Shown: piece after piece, positions 42,532 through 48,429 of the stretch
How the letters are laid out: each line of letters opens with the position of its first letter
How positions within the stretch are numbered: position 1 is the first letter of the stretch
NCBI GenBank assembly: GCA_028697555.1
Contig: JAQVEX010000012.1
Span: 1 to 48,429 of the forward strand
Origin: Lentimicrobiaceae bacterium
GTDB taxonomy: Bacteria > Bacteroidota > Bacteroidia > Bacteroidales > UBA4417
Direction: 5' to 3'
Length of the DNA: 48,429 bases
The notes under the pieces: generated by a model
Databases searched by the model: none
Told to the model about the DNA's origin: nothing
What the model saw: only the letters and a program-made list of their open reading frames with translations
Position numbers and translations under genes: made by a program

Positions 42532-43710
42532 ATGAAAAAATTATTAATTCTTATTATCTTACTAACAACAGTTAGTGCATCTTTTGCTCAGATGAAGAGA
42601 GATAGAACAACAGCTTTCAACTATTGGCAAAAGAGACAATACGAAAAAGCTAAAGAGTATATCGATAAAGCTGTTGAGTATCCCGAAGCTGCTAGCGATG
42701 CAAAAGTTTGGTACTATAGAGGAGGCATTTACCTTGATATTTATACAAGCGGTAAAGCTAACGAAATTGACCCACAATCCCTTGATAAAGCCTACGAAGC
42801 TTTTGTTAAATCAAAAGAAGTTGACAAAAAAGGAAATTACACTAAAGACGCTAACAGGCAAATTAGCGGTATAGCAGGCGAGTTCTTTAATCAAGGACTT
42901 GAATTTTTTAAAGTCAACGACTTTAAAGGCGCTATTCCTAATTTCCAAAAAGCAATTACCCTAAATAAACAAAGCAATATTGTCGATACTATGTCGTACT
43001 ACGCTCTAGGTATGTCGTATAGGGGAGAAGCTGCCAACGATCCGAGTGCTGTACAATCTGCTATAGAAAGCTATCGTTATATTGTTGATTTGGGATATAG
43101 CAGGCAGGAAGTATATTCGGAACTTAGCTCATTGTACATTTTCGACAAACAATTTGATAAAGCTTTGGAAATTATTAACATAGCAAAACAAAAATTTCCA
43201 AATGATGCTAACGTTTTAATTACCGAAGCTAACTATTATCTACAAACCGATGATTTTCCAATGGCTATAGAAAAATTGGAGTTGGCTATACAAAATGACG
43301 ATTCAAATCTGCAGCTATATCACGCTTTGGGTTCTTCGTACGACAGAATGATTGATGCTGAAAAACATACCGCCGAAGAAAATGAAAATTATTTCAATAA
43401 GGCTATAAAAGCATACGAAAAAGCTTTACAACTTGATAGCACATTTTTTGATGCTATATTTAACACAGGTGTATTATACTACAATAAAGGTGGTGATATT
43501 GTTAACGAAGCAAATCAGTTGCCTATAAATGAAGTAGAAAAATACAATGAACTTATTGCAGAAGGTAATCAATATTTAGAAAAAGCACTTCCATATATGG
43601 AAAAATGCTACAGTTTACAACCAAATGATCCTGCAACAATTGCATCTCTAAAAGAAATTTACACTCGTTTGGGCTTACTCGAAAAACTAAAAGAGTTGAA
43701 TGCTCAATAA
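42532..43710 (+). CDS. Exported tetratricopeptide-repeat protein
   Basis: A 392-residue protein with a signal peptide (MKKLLILIILLTTVSASFAQ, cut expected after residue 19 or 20) and about six TPR-like helical pairs (FNYWQKRQYEKAKEYIDKAV, NQGLEFFKVNDFKGAIPNFQ, LEIINIAKQKFPNDANVLIT, AIKAYEKALQLDSTFFDAIF). It is expected to be periplasmic and to mediate protein contacts; no catalytic motif is visible. TPR genes directly after gyrA are, as I recall, a repeated arrangement in Bacteroidetes. It ends with a strong terminator. Confidence 0.85.
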   Translation: MKKLLILIILLTTVSASFAQMKRDRTTAFNYWQKRQYEKAKEYIDKAVEYPEAASDAKVWYYRGGIYLDIYTSGKANEIDPQSLDKAYEAFVKSKEVDKKGNYTKDANRQISGIAGEFFNQGLEFFKVNDFKGAIPNFQKAITLNKQSNIVDTMSYYALGMSYRGEAANDPSAVQSAIESYRYIVDLGYSRQEVYSELSSLYIFDKQFDKALEIINIAKQKFPNDANVLITEANYYLQTDDFPMAIEKLELAIQNDDSNLQLYHALGSSYDRMIDAEKHTAEENENYFNKAIKAYEKALQLDSTFFDAIFNTGVLYYNKGGDIVNEANQLPINEVEKYNELIAEGNQYLEKALPYMEKCYSLQPNDPATIASLKEIYTRLGLLEKLKELNAQ

Positions 43711-43734
43711 GTTTTAATTATTAATGTTTAAATT

Positions 43735-43772
43735 TTAAACTGCCTTATCTTTTCAGATAGGGCAGTTTTTTT
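43735..43772 (+). terminator. Rho-independent terminator after the TPR gene
   Basis: AAACTGCC and TATCT on the left pair with AGATA and GGGCAGTTT on the right around a TTTC loop, followed by a T run. One base is bulged on the left arm. Confidence 0.85.
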
Positions 43773-43894
43773 ATATTTAAATCGCATTTTACAATATTCT
43801 ATTTAACATAATATTAATTATGGGAAAATAATGCTTGGTTAAATAGCATCTTTATAGAGGCAAAATTAAGATTATTGTAGCTATAAAGCATAAA

Positions 43895-43928
43895 TAAAAA
43901 AGGACTTGAAAATAAATTCCAAGTCCTC
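43895..43928 (-). terminator. Rho-independent terminator after the OsmC-family gene
   Basis: On the minus strand, AGGACTTG (43927-43920) pairs with CAAGTCCT (43908-43901) over an 11-nt loop, followed by six T residues. It lies 22 nt after the stop codon. Confidence 0.8.
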
Positions 43929-43949
43929 ATAAGGTTAATATTAACAAAA

Positions 43950-44387
43950 TTACTTACTAATTTTTATTTTAACTGGAGTTTCGTGTTGGATATTGTCACT
44001 AATTGGGCAACGCTCTTCAATATTTTTTAGCCATTTATTAATTGTATTTTCGTCGGCATCACAATCAGGATTTATACTAACATTTATTTGATTAAATCCT
44101 GCTCTCTCCTTATTATCGATACCCATAAATTTATTAGGATTTAAACTGCCGTCAATATTGATTTCTATCTTACGTAGTTCAAATCCCATTTCTTTAGCAA
44201 TAACGTGACCTACAACATTCAGACAACCTGCAAATGCTGCTAAAAGAAATTCAACAGGTGTTGCACCATGGTCTGTGCCACCTATGTTTGCCGGTTCATC
44301 AACGATAATTTCAAAATGACGAGTTTTTACAATGGTTTTGGTTGGATTTTCACTTTGAGCTTTAACTCTTGCTTTCATTTCTGCCAT
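43950..44387 (-). CDS. OsmC/Ohr-family peroxide-reducing protein
   Basis: A 145-residue OsmC-fold protein. The two redox cysteines are C55 in LLAAFAGCLNVVG and C127 in IEERCPISDN. GGTDHGATPVEFLLA is the usual block before the first Cys. Family members reduce organic hydroperoxides in the cytoplasm; whether this one is Ohr- or OsmC-like is not clear by eye. Single-gene unit with a -7 box (TAATTTTG) at 44434-44441 and its own terminator. Confidence 0.9.
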   Translation of the reverse strand: MAEMKARVKAQSENPTKTIVKTRHFEIIVDEPANIGGTDHGATPVEFLLAAFAGCLNVVGHVIAKEMGFELRKIEINIDGSLNPNKFMGIDNKERAGFNQINVSINPDCDADENTINKWLKNIEERCPISDNIQHETPVKIKISK

Positions 44388-44433
44388 AATAAATAAATTT
44401 TAATTGTTATTCATATATATAGATTTAACAATA

Positions 44434-44441
44434 CAAAATTA
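44434..44441 (-). promoter_or_regulatory. -7 box upstream of the OsmC-family gene
   Basis: TAATTTTG on the minus strand fits TAnnTTTG, 46 nt before the ATG. Confidence 0.4.
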
Positions 44442-44484
44442 ATATTTATTCATTTTCTGTACGTGGTATTAATAAACATTAACA

Positions 44485-44523
44485 CAAAAAAAAATACTTT
44501 CAAGTATTTTGAAAGTATTTTTT
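44485..44523 (-). terminator. Rho-independent terminator after rpsT
   Basis: An exact 11-bp stem (44492-44502 with 44510-44520) with a 7-nt loop, flanked by A and T runs so it could work both ways. It lies 22 nt after the rpsT stop. Confidence 0.85.
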
Positions 44524-44544
44524 TAACTTTTAAAATTTATACAC

Positions 44545-44799
44545 CTACGCCATTGTATTAACCTTGCGTGCAATTTTAGATTTTAAATTAGCTGCCTTAT
44601 TTTTATGGATAATTCCGCGCTTAACTAATTTGTCAATCATAGATGTCATTTCGGGAATTTTTTCGGTAGCTTCCGATTTATTTTCAATATTTCTGAAGCT
44701 CCTTAAAGAGTTTCTCATTGTACGAGCGTAATATCTGTTTCTCAAACGTTTTTTATCGTTCGAACGTATTCTTTTTTTAGCTGAAATATGATTTGCCAT
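44545..44799 (-). CDS. rpsT: 30S ribosomal protein S20
   Basis: An 84-residue basic protein of normal S20 length. The start MANHISAKKRIRSNDKKRLR and the block HKNKAANLKSKIARKVN are the S20 signature (its family shows N-SA-KR-R---K-- at the start and H-N-A-R-KS-L at the end). It binds the 5' domain of 16S rRNA. The tRNA-Glu gene ends 52 nt upstream on the same strand with no terminator between, so both may share one transcript. Confidence 0.95.
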   Translation of the reverse strand: MANHISAKKRIRSNDKKRLRNRYYARTMRNSLRSFRNIENKSEATEKIPEMTSMIDKLVKRGIIHKNKAANLKSKIARKVNTMA

Positions 44800-44851
44800 A
44801 TATTAAAGTATATTTTATTTAATAAAAAAAGTTTTGTTAGCCAAAACCTTG

Positions 44852-44923
44852 CAGTCCGTAGGGGAATCGAACCCCTGTTACCAGGATGAAAACCTGACGT
44901 CCTAACCCCTAGACGAACGGACC
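44852..44923 (-). tRNA. tRNA-Glu (anticodon UUC)
   Basis: The minus strand folds as a 72-nt cloverleaf: acceptor GGTCCGT (44923-44917) with ACGGACT, anticodon stem TCAGG/CCTGG enclosing loop TTTTCAT, giving TTC, and T arm AGGGG-TTCGATT-CCCCT. No CCA is encoded. A small reading frame overlapping it is spurious. Confidence 0.95.
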
Positions 44924-44941
44924 GTTTCAAATTTGAGATTG

Positions 44942-44972
44942 CAAAAATAGTAATTTTTTTATAACTACCAAA
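44942..44972 (-). promoter_or_regulatory. Consensus promoter of tRNA-Glu (and probably rpsT)
   Basis: On the minus strand, TTTG (44972-44969), exactly 19 nt, then TATTTTTG (44949-44942). The expected start is a few bases before the tRNA. Confidence 0.65.
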
Positions 44973-45091
44973 TAATTGTTAGCTTTTTTAGCATTATTTC
45001 CAATTCTTTGTAGTAGTAGTATAAAAAACAAAGGGCTTTGAATCGTAGTCATAGCCCTTTGTTTAATGAACTTTTAACAGATGTTTGTTAA

Positions 45092-46012
45092 TTAGTTTAC
45101 TCTGTACTTGTCGTCGCCGTTTTTAAAATAATTAACAATTTGGTTAGCTGCTGCCAATCCTGCATTTATGTTTGCTTCTGAAGTTTGAGCACCCATTTTT
45201 TTAGGAGTGAAGAAATATCTTCCTGCAAATTTCTCAGCAATTTCAGCACTATTGTCAGGAGCTACGTCTGATGCATATTTGAAGTCTGGTCTGTCTGTGA
45301 ATACTTTAATCAAATCTGCTTCGTTAATAACTTCTTTTCTTGCAGAGTTGATAAGAACAGCATTCTTAGGCATTTTCGACAACAAGTTGTAGTTAATTGA
45401 GTTTATTGTTTCGGGTGTTGCGGGTGTGTGCAATGAAACAAACTGACATGTTGAATATAACTCTTCAATGGTGTTAACAGGAGTAACTCCTTCGGCTTTC
45501 ATAGCTTCGGGTTTAACAAATGGGTCGTAAGCGTAAACTTCCATTCCAAATCCTTTGGCAATAGCATTTACAGCTTTACCTGTGTAACCAAATGCATGTA
45601 AGCCTAATTTTTTGCCTCTAAGTTCAAATCCTGATGTACCGTTAAAGCTGTTTCTTGCAGTGTAAACCATCATACCAGCAACCAACTCTCCTACTGCGTT
45701 TGAGTTTTGTCCGGGAGTGTTCATTACTATGATGTTCTTTTCTTTAGCAAAATTTTTATCAACGTTATCAGTACCTGCACCGGCTCTAACAACTAACTTC
45801 ATGTTTTTTGCCGCTTCAAGCACGCGTTTATCAACAATATCGCTACGAATTATTACAGCGTCAACATCGCTTACTGCTTTGATAAGGTCTTCTTGTTCGG
45901 TATAGTTTTCTAAAAGAACAAGCTCATAACCAGCGTCTGCAATAATTTTTTTAATTCCGTCAACAGCAACTTTAGCAAAAGGCTTTGATGTTGCTAAAAG
46001 TATTTTTTTCAT
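45092..46012 (-). CDS. serA: D-3-phosphoglycerate dehydrogenase, lysine type
   Basis: A 306-residue short PGDH without ACT or regulatory domain. Blocks are VVRAGAGTDNVD, the NAD-binding LGLHAFGYTGKAVNAIAKG, SLHTPATPETINSI and LINSARKEVINEADL with the catalytic Arg R225. Where most PGDHs read TPH-IG-ST, this one has TPKKMGAQTSEA (K271, K272), so Lys replaces the catalytic His. That is the IIIK type known from Bacteroides and Entamoeba, so it should still be active. It oxidises 3-phosphoglycerate in serine synthesis and is in one unit with serC, 21 nt upstream. Confidence 0.9.
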   Translation of the reverse strand: MKKILLATSKPFAKVAVDGIKKIIADAGYELVLLENYTEQEDLIKAVSDVDAVIIRSDIVDKRVLEAAKNMKLVVRAGAGTDNVDKNFAKEKNIIVMNTPGQNSNAVGELVAGMMVYTARNSFNGTSGFELRGKKLGLHAFGYTGKAVNAIAKGFGMEVYAYDPFVKPEAMKAEGVTPVNTIEELYSTCQFVSLHTPATPETINSINYNLLSKMPKNAVLINSARKEVINEADLIKVFTDRPDFKYASDVAPDNSAEIAEKFAGRYFFTPKKMGAQTSEANINAGLAAANQIVNYFKNGDDKYRVN

Positions 46013-46033
46013 ATTATATTCAAATTAAAATGT

Positions 46034-47101
46034 TTATAAATTTTTTTGTTCAAATTCTTTCATGCACTCAACAAGAGCTTTTACGCTTTCTATTGGAAGT
46101 GCGTTGTAAGTTGAAGCTCTGAAGCCGCCAACCGAACGGTGTCCTTTAATACCAACCATTCCTTTAGTTTTTGCAAATTCCATAAAATCGGCTTCTTTGT
46201 CTTTGTATTCTTCTTTCATAACAAAGCAAATGTTCATTAGCGAACGTGAGTTTTTTTCAACTGTTCCGACAAACATTTTACTGTTATCAATAGCATCGTA
46301 AAGTAGTTTTGCTTTTTCGACATTCATTTTTTGGATTGCCTTAACTCCACCCATTTGTTTTACCCATTTTAGAGTTTCTTTAACTGCAAAAATGCTAACG
46401 CAAGGAGGTGTGTTAAACATTGAGCCGCTTTCAATATGAGTTCTGTAGTCAAGCATTGTTGGGATTACTCTGTCAACTTTTCCTAAAATGTCATCTCTAA
46501 TAATAACAAATGTAACGCCGGCAGGACCTGTATTTTTTTGAGCTCCACCATAAATAATAGCGTATTTTGAAACATCGATAGGACGGCTGAATATGTCGCT
46601 CGACATGTCGGCTACTAATGGAATTGGGCTGTCAAAATCTTCGAAAATTTCGGTGCCGTAAATTGTGTTGTTTGATGTAATGTGGAAATAATCTGCATCT
46701 GCCGGTATTTTCCATCCTTTTGGAATATAGGTATAATTTTTATCGGAAGAGCTTGCTACAACTTCAACTTCGCCAAAAAGTTTTGCTTCTTTTATAGCTT
46801 TTTTCGACCATACACCGGTATCAAGGTAAGCTGCTTTTTTATTTAGCAAGTTGAAAGGAACCATAGCAAATTGTAAGCTTGCGCCGCCTCCTAAAAATAA
46901 TACGTGATAATTTTCGGGAATATTAAGCAATTCTTTAAAAAGAGCTTCTGCCTCATCTATTACAGCTTGAAAATCTTTGCTACGATGAGAAATTTCCAAT
47001 AAAGAAAGACCAATTCCTTCTAAATCTAAAATAGCTTTTGCTGTGTTTTCGATTGCAATTCGTGGTAGAATTGACGGACCTGCATTAAAATTGTGTTTCA
47101 T
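46034..47101 (-). CDS. serC: Phosphoserine aminotransferase
   Basis: A 355-residue PLP enzyme. The start [13 protein letters not shown] and the blocks [55 protein letters not shown] (PLP Lys K189) and [14 protein letters not shown] are diagnostic. It makes phosphoserine from phosphohydroxypyruvate and glutamate. Order serC then serA gives the first two steps of serine synthesis as one transcript. Confidence 0.95.
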   Translation of the reverse strand: MKHNFNAGPSILPRIAIENTAKAILDLEGIGLSLLEISHRSKDFQAVIDEAEALFKELLNIPENYHVLFLGGGASLQFAMVPFNLLNKKAAYLDTGVWSKKAIKEAKLFGEVEVVASSSDKNYTYIPKGWKIPADADYFHITSNNTIYGTEIFEDFDSPIPLVADMSSDIFSRPIDVSKYAIIYGGAQKNTGPAGVTFVIIRDDILGKVDRVIPTMLDYRTHIESGSMFNTPPCVSIFAVKETLKWVKQMGGVKAIQKMNVEKAKLLYDAIDNSKMFVGTVEKNSRSLMNICFVMKEEYKDKEADFMEFAKTKGMVGIKGHRSVGGFRASTYNALPIESVKALVECMKEFEQKNL

Positions 47102-47178
47102 AAAATATTGTGTTTTATATAGTTATATAATTAATTTGTTATAATTTATTGTATTTTCAATTCTTCTTAAATCTGGAA

Positions 47179-47186
47179 CAAAAGTA
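47179..47186 (-). promoter_or_regulatory. -7 box upstream of serC
   Basis: TACTTTTG on the minus strand fits TAnnTTTG; leader about 70 nt. No upstream element at the standard spacing. Confidence 0.4.
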
Positions 47187-47280
47187 ATAATAATATTTAA
47201 CATAAAGGGTTAAATTAAGTCAATTATTTTGGTTTTTTAAGGAATTTAAGACTTAAACTTATTTTATTTGCATAAAACAA

Positions 47281-47317
47281 AAAACACTGCACTTTATTAG
47301 TTTTAGTACAGTGTTTT
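47281..47317 (-). terminator. Terminator after the 106-residue protein gene
   Basis: AAAACACTG (47281-47289) pairs with CAGTGTTTT (47309-47317) across a 19-nt loop, with A and T runs outside. It lies 26 nt past the stop codon. Confidence 0.65.
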
Positions 47318-47343
47318 TAGATACGAGAAAAAGCCTACTCGAA

Positions 47344-47664
47344 TTAATTTCTTGGTCTTCTCACATTTCTGTATGGCGTTTGATTGGCAGCATCAGATTC
47401 ATCGGATGTATCGTACGAGTTTTTTCCGGCGGGAGCATCAATTCTACCACCAGACGATGATGGTCTCACAGGAGGATCAGATGGTCTTACACCGGAATCT
47501 ACCGGTCTTTCTGTTTGAGTAGGTCTTACACCAGAGTCAACAGGTCTTTGGTTATCAACAACTTCAATAGTTGGTTTTGTGTTTGTCGCATTTTCGGGTA
47601 TAGAAATATGGATAGAAATTTGGCAACCTGATTGCGGACATGTAATATTAATTGTTGTGTCCAT
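47344..47664 (-). CDS. Unrecognised small Pro/Arg/Ser-rich protein with 13-residue repeat
   Basis: A 106-residue protein with no family I recognise. The first 25 residues could form a short beta structure with two cysteines (C9 and C14 in CPQSGC). From about residue 40 the sequence is low complexity and probably disordered. A 13-residue unit occurs twice in tandem (RPVDSGVRPTQTE, RPVDSGVRPSDPP), followed by a partial copy (VRPSSSGG). The C-terminus is basic (RNVRRPRN). No signal peptide. It has a downstream terminator and lies 71 nt after the 47736 gene on the same strand. Confidence 0.6.
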   Translation of the reverse strand: MDTTINITCPQSGCQISIHISIPENATNTKPTIEVVDNQRPVDSGVRPTQTERPVDSGVRPSDPPVRPSSSGGRIDAPAGKNSYDTSDESDAANQTPYRNVRRPRN

Positions 47665-47735
47665 AGTTTTATTTATTAAGTTTATTGTTATAAATTATTA
47701 TTGTTACTCCCCTACTCGCCTTTTTTTAAAGTAAA

Positions 47736-48429
47736 TTAAGCCGAACACATAGAATCATCTACAAAAGCTATCTTCCAACCCGAAGGCGTATTTATAAAGT
47801 AAAACGCGCGTACGTTTACGTTATCTTTATAATAATCGGGCAGATAAACAGCCATAATTTCAGCATCGGGGTACGGTAGCGCAACTTCTTGCATTTCTAA
47901 TGTTTCTGAATCTACCACTACGTAAGGAACAGCACCTACCGACCAGAAATATATTTCCATAGAGCCTTTCATTTGATTAAATTCAATTTCGCAGGGCATG
48001 GCTTCGTAGGATAATTCTTTTATTGAAAACTTGCCACCCGATTTTGCTTTAGTTTCAAAGTCGTTGAAATCTTCGAAACCAAAATTATCGGCACGCGTAT
48101 AAAGATAAGCTACTGAGCCCGGATTATAATATCGGCGGATATCCATTTGCGGGTCTGTGTATTTTGCCAATCGTTTGTCGTTGTTTTTGAGTAAAGAGTT
48201 AAAATTTACGTCCCAAAAACAATCGTTCAAGAACTCTTCTAAAAACGCCACAAACTCCTCAGATTCGATATTGCCAGCACCTACTTTAAATGATTCGTAC
48301 ACGTATTGGCTTATGCTCTCAAATAAGTCTTCATCATCTTTTGGATATTCAAAGTAGATTACAAAGTATTCGTCGTTCTCCAAAATAGTATAAGTTTTAT
48401 AAAGAGTGCTTTCGTCCAATTCTCCTTTT
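47736..48429 (-). CDS. Unrecognised acidic protein, N-terminus off the window
   Basis: The frame is open to the right edge (the last in-frame bases encode KGELDEST), so a TTG at 48417-48419 need not be the start and the gene is probably cut. At least 230 residues are visible, rich in Asp, Glu, Phe and Tyr (YFEYPKDDEDLFESISQYVY, VAFLEEFLNDCFWDVNF), with a final beta-rich part (AFYFINTPSGWKIAFVDDS). The last block resembles the end of NTF2-like or DUF4878-like folds ('--G-WKI-----'), but I cannot assign a family. No membrane segment is visible. Confidence 0.65.
   Translation of the reverse strand, partial: KGELDESTLYKTYTILENDEYFVIYFEYPKDDEDLFESISQYVYESFKVGAGNIESEEFVAFLEEFLNDCFWDVNFNSLLKNNDKRLAKYTDPQMDIRRYYNPGSVAYLYTRADNFGFEDFNDFETKAKSGGKFSIKELSYEAMPCEIEFNQMKGSMEIYFWSVGAVPYVVVDSETLEMQEVALPYPDAEIMAVYLPDYYKDNVNVRAFYFINTPSGWKIAFVDDSMCSA

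Noticed and set aside
43773-43894. Possible RNA gene between two terminators
   Set aside because: Only weak A+T-rich pairing is visible and no promoter of the TAnnTTTG type with a fitting fold was seen.
44742-44930. 62-codon frame over tRNA-Glu
   Set aside because: It overlaps the tRNA and the start of rpsT, and its sequence is the translated tRNA.

Overview
The window is an A+T-rich chromosomal segment of a Bacteroidota member, most likely an uncultured Bacteroidales or related Bacteroidia lineage. Supporting marks are GldF and GldG of the gliding-type ABC transporter, PorT of the type IX secretion system, a bTHX ribosomal protein, the lysine-type (IIIK) phosphoglycerate dehydrogenase, a menaquinone methyltransferase, and Bacteroidetes-type promoters (TAnnTTTG box, sometimes with TTTG about 19 nt upstream). 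Shine-Dalgarno sequences are mostly absent. I see no insertion sequence, prophage, CRISPR array or rRNA operon. The genes are mostly ordinary housekeeping functions.

Layout. 1-134 is the end of fhs. 135-617 is non-coding and holds a candidate small RNA. tRNA-Arg (618-691) is followed by the minus-strand unit gldF-gldG-DUF4340 (4462 to 722). A plus-strand unit then runs aminotransferase-rfaE1-ubiE-porT (4789-8574). On the minus strand follow a bTHX protein with a very long Lys/Glu/Ala tail, a small four-helix-bundle (23S-IVP family) protein enclosed by short repeats, an S9 peptidase, and tex-barrel-msrA (15567 to 12129). The plus strand resumes with a three-gene glycogen unit (15871-20561), carbamate kinase with a CtlX-type citrulline hydrolase, an unknown Tyr-rich exported protein with prmC and an MFS transporter, and a glycosyltransferase with ettA and hisS (to 31217). 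A TPR hybrid sensor kinase (minus) is divergent from hutH (plus). A small membrane protein, yebC and clpC (minus), gyrA and a TPR protein (plus) follow. The right end is minus-strand: osmC, tRNA-Glu-rpsT, serC-serA, and two unrecognised genes, the last cut by the window edge.

The least expected signal lies between genes. Several spacers carry imperfect tandem repeats with a 7-bp period in different families (TGATNGG type, TNTTRGC type, AACCCGY type and possibly CATTAAA). They sit directly 3' of stop codons and are absent from the four divergent promoter regions. For the first two families, the same strand of the repeat (the one carrying TGA or TTAG) nearly always matches the coding strand of the gene that ends beside it. 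One array supplies the last codons and the stop of the sensor kinase. Two others bracket the four-helix-bundle gene. The second strong candidate is a roughly 69-nt RNA gene at 406-474 (minus) with a textbook Bacteroidetes promoter, a 12-bp closing stem and a U tract. A third is a cluster of G+C-rich hairpins at 11856-12034 that resembles a repetitive palindromic element.
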